From positions 1 through 64,000 of the forward strand of contig JANQJL010000091.1 of NCBI GenBank assembly GCA_028281675.1: a DNA stretch of 64,000 nt, in the 5' to 3' direction. The notes under the pieces are model-generated. The model did no database searches. It was not told the origin of the DNA and was given only the letters and a program-made list of their open reading frames with translations. The translations under genes were made by a program, and so were the position numbers. This document shows, piece after piece, positions 37,924 through 48,505 of the stretch (within the stretch, counting starts at the first letter, position 1; the number at the start of each line of letters is the position of its first letter). This DNA is from Simkaniaceae bacterium. GTDB taxonomy: Bacteria > Chlamydiota > Chlamydiia > Chlamydiales > Simkaniaceae.

Positions 37924-39553
37924 AAACGATCCTTTCTTGTTTAAGCATATTGACCCCCTCTTGGAAATCTCTGGGGTAAGAAGCTTCATTTTTGAACTGG
38001 TTTTCCTGGAAAGCAGTCACATTTTTATATTCGTGTCCAGAATGGATGATTTGGGGACGGACAAAGACGATGACATTGCGCTTTTCATCTTCAGAGGTTG
38101 TCTTGCTAAAGGCAGCACCAATAAGAGGAAGACCACCCAGGCAGGGGACTCCTGATTTGTGATGTCTTTTTGTATTCCGTATCATTCCACTAAGGACTAA
38201 GAAACTTTGATCGGGAACATGGACTTGTGTTGCCATGTCGGTCTTTGTGGTGTTGATTCCATTTCCTGAGCTAGCTACCCGATTTAGATTAGGGATGACA
38301 TCGGTGATTTCTTCTGAGATCTCAAGTGTGATCATATCGCCATCACCAAGAAGGGGAGTAATGTTTAGTTTTACTCCCACATCGCGATACTCAATGTTTG
38401 CTGATGTTTGCTGAGAGGCACCAATTGTTTCAACCGTTGATCCAGTAAATGCAATATTATCACCGACAAAAATTCTCGAAGGCTTGTTGTCTTGAGTGAT
38501 AATCTTTTGGTTGAGAACAATGGTGCTATCCCCATCAGCTTGAAGGGCAGAGACTAGAGTCCCAAGAGAGAAATAGCTCATACCCTTATGTAGGATAATA
38601 TCCCCGATCACTCCAAGATCAAACCCTCGACCAAGAGGGAACTGATCCGTTCCCGTCGGGGTATTTGTTGCATTGATCCCTTGCAAAGTTTTTGCAAAAG
38701 GAGCCTGCTTTGGAGAAGCAGGGAAATTACCCAATCCATACCCAAATTTATCCCGGTATTGTCCGCCAGCGCCCCATTCCAAACCAAACTCGAGTCCCTT
38801 CCTTACATCAGTCTCAATAACGAGCACTTCAATAAAGACCTGTTTTTTCGGAACATCGAGGGTTAGGATAAGCTCTGTCAGTTCATCAATACCATCTTCA
38901 CTGCCAGAATAGAGGAGAGAGTTTGTCGATTGGACCCATTGCATCGAATCAATTGCCTGAATCAGAGACTTAGATGCACTGGGGCTATGCTTTAAAGTTG
39001 TCGAGATATTCTTAATCGCCGTCAGAATTTCTCCACCCACGTGGTACTGGAGTTTGTAAACATGAAAATCTCCCTTCTTTTGAAACTCGTGAAAGGGGAG
39101 AAGTTGAGTCCCTCTTTGGTCGCTGACAGTCCGGATTTCCTCTTTTCTTCCTGACCGACCTTTATATCTAGCTAGCTTCCCCATCTTTTGCTCTTCAAGC
39201 TCCCACTCTTCCATTTTCTCGACGAGGAAATATTCTCCTTTCTCTTCAGTCTTGATCCCTTGTTGATTTAAGAGTTCCACCATGATTTCCAGAATCTTTT
39301 CAGGATTTGTCGCTTTTCCTGTGACAAGGCTGATATTAAAATCCAAGATCTTCTCATCATAAATAAAGTTCACTTCAGCAATCTGACTGACAAACCTTAA
39401 GAATTCAAGCATCGAAACATCTTGAAAATTGACTGTGATCGCTCGCTCTTCAGATTCAGGAGGGGTTAGTTCAAAATGGAGCTCTTCATTTGAATAGAGA
39501 GGATAGGAGATTTGAGAAAGGAGAGTTATCAGTACAAGTATCTTCTGTTTCAT
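37856..39553 (-). CDS. secretin (GspD/type II-III secretion family)
   Basis: VNFQDVSMLEFLRFVSQIAEVNFIYDEKI; C-terminal GVPCLGGLPLIGAAFSKTTSEDEKRNVIVFVRPQII. Confidence 0.9.
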   Translation of the reverse strand: MKQKILVLITLLSQISYPLYSNEELHFELTPPESEERAITVNFQDVSMLEFLRFVSQIAEVNFIYDEKILDFNISLVTGKATNPEKILEIMVELLNQQGIKTEEKGEYFLVEKMEEWELEEQKMGKLARYKGRSGRKEEIRTVSDQRGTQLLPFHEFQKKGDFHVYKLQYHVGGEILTAIKNISTTLKHSPSASKSLIQAIDSMQWVQSTNSLLYSGSEDGIDELTELILTLDVPKKQVFIEVLVIETDVRKGLEFGLEWGAGGQYRDKFGYGLGNFPASPKQAPFAKTLQGINATNTPTGTDQFPLGRGFDLGVIGDIILHKGMSYFSLGTLVSALQADGDSTIVLNQKIITQDNKPSRIFVGDNIAFTGSTVETIGASQQTSANIEYRDVGVKLNITPLLGDGDMITLEISEEITDVIPNLNRVASSGNGINTTKTDMATQVHVPDQSFLVLSGMIRNTKRHHKSGVPCLGGLPLIGAAFSKTTSEDEKRNVIVFVRPQIIHSGHEYKNVTAFQENQFKNEASYPRDFQEGVNMLKQERIVYGKNEPNPEQTSLTASTDNQSL

Positions 39554-39751
39554 GCTTTTTATGAACATTAATGATTAAAGAAGTTCCAACTATAACAAGG
39601 ATAATAAATTACAAAGTAGAAATTTTTGCATGACATTGACTAAAAATGACAAAAGATGAAAACATCAAAAATCTTAAGCCCTTTGTTTTTAAACAATTAG
39701 GTTTTCTTATTCTTTAAACAAAATTAACCTAATACAAGTGCCTATTCAGGG

Positions 39752-41176
39752 TTAGAAATAGAAGAGGTAATCAACGGATAGTGCATAATCGCGGTGACCT
39801 AGATTGGAGGGGTCGATAAAGTAGGGGTTTCCCGTGACAATGTTTCCTCCTGCCCGATTACTTCTATCGTAGAGTTTATCAGAGTTGAGTTCGACACTGA
39901 AAAGGTTACCTCGGAAAATGTAGCAGGCCCAGGTGAGAGTCATCCTCTCTTTAGGAACATTAAAACCAAGAGATTTATAGCTCCGTGAGTAAGAAAAAGC
40001 GACAGAACTTGGACGTTTGGCAATATTAAAGGAATAGGCAAGTTCAACGTCAAAAGCTTTAGGTCTTGCCCCTATAAAAGAGGTTCCATTGCGACTAAAA
40101 GAGGCATCACGGAGATCAAAAGGGCGAAGAGATTGGCTATAGGCTCCAATCAGATTCCAGTTTTTCCAGGTGAAGTTAAGGTTTACATTAAGCCCTGGCA
40201 CAACTTTATGCAGTTGCTCTGTATTGCTAGGATCGCCAAAGGCGGCCTGCATTCCTAATGAGTCGGCAACATTTCTAATAAGCCCTACACCAATCTTTCC
40301 ATCAAATTCCTTGATAGTGAAATGATAGCCAAAGTTTCCTCCATAATTGTTTACATTATTTCCAGAATCGGCGTAACTGTCTCCCTTGAAAGCATATAGA
40401 GCAATTTGAAAAGTGTTATTAAAAAAGCCAAGTGCAACATCACGAGCTATGGTTCGGAATAGATCTCTTGTTAAGGGATTGTGGACAGCATTGTATGTCG
40501 TATATTGACCAAAAGGGACATAGGTTTGTCCAATCGTTACATACCAAGGGAGGTTAGCCAAATCTCCAAAAGTAATGAAAATAGAATCACCATTGATTCG
40601 TGAGTTTTGAATTCGGCTACTACTTAGCGAAGGATCAACAGAGTTATCATATTCAAAGCTGATAAAGCCGTAGAGCCAAGGGGCCATCACAATTAGAAAA
40701 TCAAGCTCTGCATCTGTTAGGTCAAGATCGCTTGCAAGGCGCGCTGTTGCTTCCCTTTGAATGAACCCTGTGAACTCGATTTCACCACTGATAAAGATGC
40801 GGGGATTTTTGGGGTAAGGGATCTCCTTTTTGGCCATGAATTCATTCCCCTGTTTCAACTCTAGAAGGAGCTGCAGATCTTTATTTACGCTGGAGAGGCT
40901 GGACATAAGCTCATTCCCTTCAAAGGTTGCACGAACCCCAGGGTAAGGAGAAGAGGTGACAAAAGTCCCAAAGTAATCAACAACTTGTTGCTGAAGAGTC
41001 AATTCTTTTTCTTTGGTCGGAGCTTTGAGTTCTTTTAGAAGGGGATTTTGATAGCTTTCTTGAATCTCAGCTTCTTGACTCTTTTGCTGAGCTTCCTGAT
41101 ATTCAGCAAAAGTCCCTTCTTGAATCGCAAAGAGAGAGGAAGAAAACACTAAACTATAAAAAAAGAGGCTTTTCAT
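39752..41176 (-). CDS. outer-membrane porin-like protein (LbtU-like)
   Basis: Signal peptide; FLIVMAPWLYGFISFEYD, YVTIGQTYVPFGQYTTYNAVHNPLTRDLF; C-terminal YALSVDYLFYF barrel end. Confidence 0.75.
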   Translation of the reverse strand: MKSLFFYSLVFSSSLFAIQEGTFAEYQEAQQKSQEAEIQESYQNPLLKELKAPTKEKELTLQQQVVDYFGTFVTSSPYPGVRATFEGNELMSSLSSVNKDLQLLLELKQGNEFMAKKEIPYPKNPRIFISGEIEFTGFIQREATARLASDLDLTDAELDFLIVMAPWLYGFISFEYDNSVDPSLSSSRIQNSRINGDSIFITFGDLANLPWYVTIGQTYVPFGQYTTYNAVHNPLTRDLFRTIARDVALGFFNNTFQIALYAFKGDSYADSGNNVNNYGGNFGYHFTIKEFDGKIGVGLIRNVADSLGMQAAFGDPSNTEQLHKVVPGLNVNLNFTWKNWNLIGAYSQSLRPFDLRDASFSRNGTSFIGARPKAFDVELAYSFNIAKRPSSVAFSYSRSYKSLGFNVPKERMTLTWACYIFRGNLFSVELNSDKLYDRSNRAGGNIVTGNPYFIDPSNLGHRDYALSVDYLFYF

Positions 41177-43116
41177 TTGGGCTTTAAATTATGGATTGTA
41201 ATGGGGTTTAACTCATCGCTCGGTTTGAACCCAAGAATCTTTCCATAAAAGTAGAGTTCTGAGTCGAGTGATTTTTTTATATTTTTTGCCATCCTAAAGC
41301 CATGCTGCTCTCCCTCATACAAAATGTAGGCAACAGGAATCTGCTTTTTATCAAGCGCTTCAAACATTATCTCTGCTTGATTAGGAAGGACAATCTTATC
41401 GTCAGCTCCTTGAAACAGAATAAGAGGGCAAGAGAGCTTATCTGTATGGTGGATAGGGCTAAGCGCGACATAACGCTTTTTTTCTTCTGGATAAGGACCA
41501 ATAAGCCCATCTAAATAGTGTGATTCAAACTTATGGGTATCATGGGCTAAAGCTTCTAAATCTGAGATGCCATAATAGCTCGCGCCGGCTTTGAAAACAT
41601 CTCTAAAAGTGAGTGCTGCAAGTGTTGTGTAGCCACCAGCACTTCTCCCTTTAATTGCCATCCGATTTTCATCAACACGTCCATTTTTTGCGAGATAGAG
41701 CGCACCATTGATACAATCATCAACATCGACAATTCCCCAATTTCCCTTGAGGCGCTCCCGATATTCCCTACCATAGCCAGTACTCCCCCCGTAGTTGACA
41801 TCCAAAAAGGCAACTCCGCGCGTTGTCCAAAATTGAATCTCTAAATTTAAAGCGGGAAAAGCATGGGTAGAAGGGCCTCCATGACTCCTTACAATTAGGG
41901 GAGGGAGATCTGTTCCCTCAAACTCTTTATTTTTGGGGGGATAGTAAAAGCCATAGGCTACTTTTCCATTTTCTGTTGGGAACTCCAAAGCTTCAGGGAG
42001 CGAAAGGTAACCTGGATCAATTTCCATCTCTTTAGAGAGGCGAATCCGCTCTAATATTCCCTTCTTCACATCAAATTTTGCTAAAACGTGGAGGGTTGGC
42101 GATGCCGCAGTAAAATAAAGGACATTTCCTGCGACCTTAAAGCTTCCATAGTTAGTGAAGGGGAGGTCGATCGTTTCTAAAGTTTGCCTTTCGGGATCTA
42201 TGATCCCCAAATGATCGCTTCCTTTCTGGGTGTAAACAGAAACAATCCGTCCATCATCCAAAAAGCCATAATTGCTCATCCCAAAGACCCATAAGGGTTG
42301 ACCAAACTCAGCTTTCATCGAGTAGCAACACTCTCCATCCTCTCGATAGATATTCCAATAGCCACTGCGATCAGAAACGTAGTAAAAGGTGCCGTTAGGG
42401 GACCACATTGGCTGAAAAACCGATTCCTTGTTCCCGCCGGCAATCTCTTGGACATTGATCAAACTCCCATCACTCGTCAATTCTCCCATCCACAGAGTTG
42501 ACTCGTCCCATGGCATATTCGGATGATCCCAAGTTATGAAAGCGAGGCGTGTTCCGTTGGGGTGCAAGGTTGGCATCGAGTAGAAATCATGCCCTTCATG
42601 AAGAGGCTTAACCCCACTTCCAATTTTCACCAAGCGGTTGATCACATCCTGCTTGGAGCGGTGTTCTTCTTCCACTGCATATAGAAAGTTTCGTTTCTCA
42701 TCAAAAACGGGACTCGCATACCGCTTATTTTTCTCAGTAATAATAGGAGTGATTTCTCCCTCCTCATTCCTGAGATAAAAACCTTGATCTTTGAAGTTAG
42801 AAAAATAGATTGTGCCAGCATGAACGGTAAAAGACCCTCCACCATATTCATGAACACGGGTTCTAGCATTGTAAGGTCTATCCAAAACATCTTCGCACTT
42901 TTCACCTGTCCAACGGACAATCGCTGATCGTCCTTTTTCCTCTGGGCGCATTTCATTCCAATAAAGATCCTCCCCATCCATCACAATTTCGCCGAGCTTA
43001 ATCGCTGATTCGACAATCATTGACGAGGTAATAGGAGACCTCCATGATCCATAAGGCTTCGCATCTACCATAAAAGTCCAAAGAGTTACGACAACAAGCG
43101 TTGCTTGAAAATTCAT
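41173..43116 (-). CDS. S9-family prolyl oligopeptidase/dipeptidyl aminopeptidase
   Basis: IKGRSAGGYTTLAALTF (GXSXGG), DDKIVLPNQAEIMFEAL, YEGEQHGFR; beta-propeller N-terminus. Confidence 0.92.
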   Translation of the reverse strand: MNFQATLVVVTLWTFMVDAKPYGSWRSPITSSMIVESAIKLGEIVMDGEDLYWNEMRPEEKGRSAIVRWTGEKCEDVLDRPYNARTRVHEYGGGSFTVHAGTIYFSNFKDQGFYLRNEEGEITPIITEKNKRYASPVFDEKRNFLYAVEEEHRSKQDVINRLVKIGSGVKPLHEGHDFYSMPTLHPNGTRLAFITWDHPNMPWDESTLWMGELTSDGSLINVQEIAGGNKESVFQPMWSPNGTFYYVSDRSGYWNIYREDGECCYSMKAEFGQPLWVFGMSNYGFLDDGRIVSVYTQKGSDHLGIIDPERQTLETIDLPFTNYGSFKVAGNVLYFTAASPTLHVLAKFDVKKGILERIRLSKEMEIDPGYLSLPEALEFPTENGKVAYGFYYPPKNKEFEGTDLPPLIVRSHGGPSTHAFPALNLEIQFWTTRGVAFLDVNYGGSTGYGREYRERLKGNWGIVDVDDCINGALYLAKNGRVDENRMAIKGRSAGGYTTLAALTFRDVFKAGASYYGISDLEALAHDTHKFESHYLDGLIGPYPEEKKRYVALSPIHHTDKLSCPLILFQGADDKIVLPNQAEIMFEALDKKQIPVAYILYEGEQHGFRMAKNIKKSLDSELYFYGKILGFKPSDELNPITIHNLKPK

Positions 43117-43173
43117 GCAGCAATACTACATAAAGACAAATTATTTATACAATTAAAATCCAAAGGATAGGAA

Positions 43174-43226
43174 AAACAACCCTATCTCCTAACTTTCATC
43201 CGAGTGAAGGGGAGTAGATAGGGTTG
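43174..43226 (-). terminator. hairpin followed by T-run on minus strand
   Basis: caaccctatct (43179) / agatagggttg (43226) 11-bp stem; minus strand continues TTTTT. Confidence 0.5.
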
Positions 43227-43419
43227 AATCTCCATGTTTAATAAAGCCCACTTCCTAAAAGGGGGCACTAGCTGACATGCGTTTAAAGTCTCCTTGAAAA
43301 TCCCAGCGCTAATTCTTCACTTTATTTTTCTGAGTTGGTATTATTTTTCTCTTTAGCGCTGCATAAATAGGCCCCATACTCTGGAGCTCCGAAAAACGGG
43401 AAGGTTTGAATTTTGAGAG

Positions 43420-43884
43420 CTAGTTTGCTTCTACTTTAAACTCGCAATTCACCCCCATACGTTCAGTTTTCTTTCCAAACCTGCCATCGAAGCCGCTAAG
43501 TAACATTGCAGCAATTAAGTCTCCATGAGAAATATAATTATATTCATTTTGGGAAGGGTGTACTCCAACTATATCCTTTAATACATAAGACCATGTTCTA
43601 GATTTTTTAGTACTTCTAACAATGTCTCCTAAAGAAGCATATACTTGTTGAATTCTTTTTACATTGAAAAGTTTGTGGTCGGCTTTTTCTCGGTGATATT
43701 CTTCTACACTACTCGAACTCCCTTTTCCAGCATGATTACCATAAGAAGAAAGCATTATACCTAGAGCTTCACAAGCGGGAATTAATTTGTTATAGAGAAC
43801 GTCTTCTGCCTCTTTCGGCGGTAATTGGTCAAAGTGAGGAACAGCTTGTATTGAAATTGTAGCACCTCTTGATACCGCTGCCAT
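43420..43884 (-). CDS. hypothetical protein
   Basis: ATG at 43884 (MAAVSRGATISIQ) preceded by AAGGAGA; no recognised domain. Confidence 0.6.
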   Translation of the reverse strand: MAAVSRGATISIQAVPHFDQLPPKEAEDVLYNKLIPACEALGIMLSSYGNHAGKGSSSSVEEYHREKADHKLFNVKRIQQVYASLGDIVRSTKKSRTWSYVLKDIVGVHPSQNEYNYISHGDLIAAMLLSGFDGRFGKKTERMGVNCEFKVEAN

Positions 43885-44392
43885 ATTAGTCTCCTTGTGT
43901 ATAGAGTTTTGTTTTAAAAACAAATAATTTTTCTCTTTATGTTAGATTTTTGTAAAGATCTTTTTGATCCAAAAACTTCCGATTTATAAAGTGGAAAAAG
44001 AAATTTTGCCCATTTCTAGACACTATTCCTGGATTTTAAGTATGTTTTTGATGGTAATATTTTCGGAACTCCTCGAGATGGGAAGTTTTCTATGTAAAGC
44101 AAAGTCGGTTGGATCCAGAGCTAAGAAGGTATTTACGGTGACCACGGGAGAAAAAGACTAAGGAGTTCGCTCAATACCTTACCAAAGAGCGCCCCGATTA
44201 TCCCTATATGCAGCGCTAAAGAGAAAAATAAGTAGCACCCGGGGTTTACAGCTTATTGCGATTGGTATTTCAAAAAGTGCTTGAAACAATTAACCGCTCC
44301 GTATAAAGTTTGTGTAAATGTTTTTTTAAGTCGGAGTAAATGTATTGTCATTCCAAAATAACTCCTTATAACCAACCATACCTCAATCCATA

Positions 44393-44427
44393 AAGAAGGC
44401 CACCTTTCGAGGTGGCCTTCTTTATTT
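44393..44427 (+). terminator. strong hairpin, terminator-like
   Basis: aaagaaggccacc-tttcga-ggtggccttcttt perfect stem, followed by ATTT. Confidence 0.7.
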
Positions 44428-44529
44428 GAAAAACTAATAATCAAAGGGTTGAGGAAGATGCTTGCTTATTGAGATAGCATCATGCTAAAATTTGCATTTT
44501 CAATTATTGTATTTATAGGGAGAACTGAG

Positions 44530-45627
44530 ATGGACCTTAAAGAAGAAATTTTAGAAATTTCTGGATATGAAAAAGTCGTTAAAGTGACTGAATCTAAATC
44601 AGGACTTCTAGCAATCATTGCAATTCACAACACAATACTTGGACCAGGTCTAGGGGGAACACGCATTTACCCCTACAGTAGCTTCGATAAAGCTCTTACC
44701 GATGTTCTTAGGCTGTCAAAAGGGATGACTTATAAATCAGCGATGGCTCAAACAGGTGTTGGAGGTGCAAAAAGTGTCATCATCGCTGATCCAAAAAAGG
44801 ATAAAACACCAGAATTACTTAAAGCTTTTGGTGAAGCTGTAAACGGTTTAAAGGGAAAGTATATTTGTGCAGAAGATGTTGGATGTACTCCTGATGACAT
44901 TGAAACTATCCTTCAAACTACTAAATATGCGTGTGGTGTCCATAACCTCAGAGGGAGTGGAAATCCCTCTTCATTCACTGCCCACGGAACCTTTATGGGG
45001 ATTCAATCTGCACTGCAAGAACTTGATGGCAATGATTCCCTAGAAGGAAAAACGGTAGCTATCCAGGGTATTGGAAATGTTGGAAAACGGTTAGCAGAGC
45101 GCCTCTTCTGGGCCGGGGCAAAACTTATCATCAGTGATGTAAACCTTGATGTCATTGAGCATTTTGCCCATCAATTCGATGCAGAAAGGGTGAGCCCAGA
45201 GGAAATTCTCTTTGTAGAATGTGACGTATTAGCTCCTTGTGCAATGGGGGGCATTATCAATCAAGATACGATTCCAAAGCTTAAATGTCGTGCTATCGCT
45301 GGTGCAGCCAATAACCAGCTCCTTAAACCCACAGATGCTGATCATTTGCGTGAGAGGGGAATCCTCTATGCCCCCGACTTCGTGGTCAACGCTGGAGGAC
45401 TTATCAACGTGATGAAAGAGCTCTCACTTGAGGGATATAATGCCACAAAAGCGCGCGATATGATCAATCAAATCTACCATCAACTCCTACAGATCTATGA
45501 GATCTCCCAACAAAATGGAGTTTCTACCCACCAAGCAGCGGTCAGCCTTGCTGATCACCGCCTTGAGAAGGGGATTGGGAAGCGAACAGAAGAGCTCTGC
45601 TTCCGCTTCGCTACAATGCCCCAATAA
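44530..45627 (+). CDS. ldh: leucine dehydrogenase (Glu/Leu/Phe/Val dehydrogenase family)
   Basis: LGPGLGGTRIYPY, SKGMTYKSAMAQTGVGGAKSVI, VAIQGIGNVGKRLAERL; start MDLKEEIL. Confidence 0.9.
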   Translation: MDLKEEILEISGYEKVVKVTESKSGLLAIIAIHNTILGPGLGGTRIYPYSSFDKALTDVLRLSKGMTYKSAMAQTGVGGAKSVIIADPKKDKTPELLKAFGEAVNGLKGKYICAEDVGCTPDDIETILQTTKYACGVHNLRGSGNPSSFTAHGTFMGIQSALQELDGNDSLEGKTVAIQGIGNVGKRLAERLFWAGAKLIISDVNLDVIEHFAHQFDAERVSPEEILFVECDVLAPCAMGGIINQDTIPKLKCRAIAGAANNQLLKPTDADHLRERGILYAPDFVVNAGGLINVMKELSLEGYNATKARDMINQIYHQLLQIYEISQQNGVSTHQAAVSLADHRLEKGIGKRTEELCFRFATMPQ

Positions 45628-45890
45628 GACTTAGAAAACCCAAGGTTTAAACTCACTCTTTTTGATGGTCTCCCAACCGTGTCTTTAGAAAAATTGAGCC
45701 TGCTAAAATAAGGTTTCTCCCCAATAAAAATGAATATTGGAGAGTGCTAACATAAAAATTATTCTTTCAAAATAATTTACAAAATCTTTACACTCATCGT
45801 CGAGTCAGTTGTTTTCGCTGTAGGATATAAAGAAAAACTAAGGCGAAAGGTGGAAACTTAAAGGTCAATCCTGTTGTTTTGGAGGTGCTT

Positions 45891-47303
45891 ATGTCAGTTA
45901 CAGAATTTAGAACTCAAGGCAATGATGAGTCTCTTATTAAAAGGTGGTCTACCGGTGATGGATTGGTAGAGCTTCGTGAAGATGGAGAAAATTCTTATAG
46001 AGCTGTTGTTCAAGAAGGTAAAGCAACAATCAATGTCGATACAAAATGGATTAGTGGGCTCCCAGAAAAATCTTTGGAATTGAATTCTATAGGAAAAGAA
46101 GCGTTTTTCTCTAACACACATGTTGTTGTTCATCCTTGGGACAAATCTCTTCGTCAGATCGAAATTAGGCATGATGTTTTAGGCGGGATGATGAGGTTAA
46201 GTGATTTCGAACCTAGAAGAAAATTATGGTCTTTATCTCAGGCAATACAAAATACTCGGTCTCGAGTGATTTCTTTCTCGCCGTTGCCTATTGATGCAAG
46301 GATGAGAGAAAGGGATGATAAAAAATTTAAGATTTTATCTATAGATGGTGGAGGGATTAGAGGAATAATCCCGTTAAAAATATTATCTGCTTTAGAGAAG
46401 ATGACTGGTCCGATTCATGAAACATTTGATTTTATTGGAGGTACTTCTACAGGTGGCATTATCGCCTTAGGACTTACTGCTCCTTATAAGGATAACCGAG
46501 TTGATGGTATTTTGAGGCTTTATCAACAGGAAGCACATCGAATTTTTAAACGAAATCCTTACAAACACATTCATGATTTAACTGCTAAAATTGCTAGAAG
46601 ATTAGTTTGTAAATGTATTGAATATGATTCTCTTCGAAAGGCAATTGTTGATCACCCTCTTTATTCAGCTCAAGGTATTCAAAATGTTGCTCATGAATAT
46701 ATAGGTGAGAGTCTTATGAAGGATGCAAAAACAAACGTATTAATTACTGCGGTTGACGTTACAGATCCCCAGAAGCCAATGAATGCAGATATAACTAATC
46801 TCGAGGAAAAATATGCACTTATGGCAATGATGGATGTTGCTAGAGCAACTTCGGCTGCACCCATTTATTTTCCTCAAGCTCAAATACATATGAATAAATA
46901 TATTGATGGAGGGGTGTGTAATAACAATCCTGGAATGAGATGCCATTTATACGCTAATCGTCAAGGAATACCTCTTGCTAACCAATATATTGTATCTCTT
47001 GGTACAGGTTTTGCAGATATTGAAGGGCTTGAAGGAGGAGGGAGTCACAACCTTCTCTACTGGGCTAAAAACCTTTATCCTATTAATTCCACAGCTCTTT
47101 CTCGCACAATTAATGATGATTTAGGAAGCGTTTTGCAAAATAGATTTCATAGACTGGATCCTCATCTCAAAGAGGAGATCGATCTTGATGATATTTGTCC
47201 TGTAACCTTGAAAAAACTGAGTGATATTGGGGATGAGTTAGTTGAGGTCAAGTGTGAGGAAATTCGCGAGATCGCAAAGGATTTAAATCCTGAATCAATT
47301 TAA
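45891..47303 (+). CDS. patatin-like phospholipase with ~130-aa N-terminal extension
   Basis: SIDGGGIRGIIPL (oxyanion loop), GGTSTGGIIAL (Ser), YIDGGVCNNNPG (Asp); ATG 45891 behind GGAGG. Confidence 0.93.
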   Translation: MSVTEFRTQGNDESLIKRWSTGDGLVELREDGENSYRAVVQEGKATINVDTKWISGLPEKSLELNSIGKEAFFSNTHVVVHPWDKSLRQIEIRHDVLGGMMRLSDFEPRRKLWSLSQAIQNTRSRVISFSPLPIDARMRERDDKKFKILSIDGGGIRGIIPLKILSALEKMTGPIHETFDFIGGTSTGGIIALGLTAPYKDNRVDGILRLYQQEAHRIFKRNPYKHIHDLTAKIARRLVCKCIEYDSLRKAIVDHPLYSAQGIQNVAHEYIGESLMKDAKTNVLITAVDVTDPQKPMNADITNLEEKYALMAMMDVARATSAAPIYFPQAQIHMNKYIDGGVCNNNPGMRCHLYANRQGIPLANQYIVSLGTGFADIEGLEGGGSHNLLYWAKNLYPINSTALSRTINDDLGSVLQNRFHRLDPHLKEEIDLDDICPVTLKKLSDIGDELVEVKCEEIREIAKDLNPESI

Positions 47304-47341
47304 ATTTGTTTAAATAAGTTAGTTCAATTAAGGAGGTTTTT

Positions 47342-48505
47342 ATGAGCACACAAATAAGTAAAGCAGCAGGCAGTTTCCATCTACAACAGACGTTTTCTAA
47401 ATTAGCTTTGGGAGGGGAGAGAGTTGACTTTTTCCTTACAGATTCCAGAGTTTCAGAAATTACTGTGAATGCAGGAAATGGTCCGAGAAAAATAAGGTCC
47501 TATGACATACCTACGGAATTAAAGAGTGGCGATTGTCATGAACTACTTATCAAAACCGCAAATTTTTCAGTTTCTTATTTAAGCAATGGAGACAATAAAA
47601 TTAAGCTGACACTTCCGGTTTTGGGAGGGATGATGCGACGCGAAACAGTAATTAAAAGCTTGGCTTCAAGAGAGGGTTACTCCCAAGTTCTTAATGCCCT
47701 TGATCGCCAATTGCTTAAAGTTCCTTTTGAAAGACATGATGATCTTCAAAGCTATGGCATTGTAACCGGAGGTGTAATCGGATGTGGTGTTGGTGGAGCA
47801 GCTGTCGGAGCTCTCGCTGGGACTTTAGTTGCCCCGATTATTGGAACGTTTGTCGGGGCAATCATTGGATTTTTAACAGGGTCGTTAGCTGGAGGAGGAG
47901 CCACATCTAACTATTTACAGAAACAAAATGTAAGGGCAATAGAGCTTAAAGAAGACGTGGAAAAGGTCTTCAACGCATATTGTAACGCAAGTGAATTATC
48001 TGAATCTGGAGACGAGCAGGGCGCGCATAATGTTGCAAACGAAATGCTGGGATATCTTCTAAGAAAAGGTTATCTCTCTGAATATAGCGAGCATGTATTA
48101 GCCTTTCATCAAGAAAAATTTAATGAAATTAAAAAATTTCTAACCGTTGAAAATCATCAAAGTGTACTTATTTCGTTTAAACTAATGATTTGCCTCTTGG
48201 CTATCGTGCTTAAGAATTGTCCTAATGGATCTGTGATCACAGAGCTAGAAAAAATTTTAAAGGAGGGGCTGGTTGGAGTTCATGATGGAATAAAAAATCC
48301 AATTCTTTTTTTACTAGGAAGATGTTATTTGGTCTCCAGTGGGGATTTATCGAATCGTGATTCTGAAAGATCATCAAAAACTGCGAAATCTTATTTCGAA
48401 AAGATTCCTCGTTCTAGCGATTTATTTCAAGCAGCTAATTACTGGATTAAGCAAATAGATATCAAGCTTGAGGAAAGAGGAGGTAAAATATGGCTTTTAG
48501 AGTAG
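47342..48505 (+). CDS. hypothetical protein with glycine-zipper membrane segment; shares VLGGMMR module with upstream patatin protein
   Basis: AAGGAGG upstream of ATG; GGVIGCGVGGAAVGALAGTLVAPIIGTFVGAIIGFLTGSLAGGG. Confidence 0.85.
   Translation: MSTQISKAAGSFHLQQTFSKLALGGERVDFFLTDSRVSEITVNAGNGPRKIRSYDIPTELKSGDCHELLIKTANFSVSYLSNGDNKIKLTLPVLGGMMRRETVIKSLASREGYSQVLNALDRQLLKVPFERHDDLQSYGIVTGGVIGCGVGGAAVGALAGTLVAPIIGTFVGAIIGFLTGSLAGGGATSNYLQKQNVRAIELKEDVEKVFNAYCNASELSESGDEQGAHNVANEMLGYLLRKGYLSEYSEHVLAFHQEKFNEIKKFLTVENHQSVLISFKLMICLLAIVLKNCPNGSVITELEKILKEGLVGVHDGIKNPILFLLGRCYLVSSGDLSNRDSERSSKTAKSYFEKIPRSSDLFQAANYWIKQIDIKLEERGGKIWLLE

Noticed and set aside
37706-38155. Plus-strand 149-aa ORF containing the duplicated segment
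   Set aside because: Minus-strand reading (small gene and secretin C-terminus) is better supported
44253-44444. 63-aa minus-strand ORF as a transposase remnant
   Set aside because: Contains the terminator-like hairpin and no recognisable transposase motif
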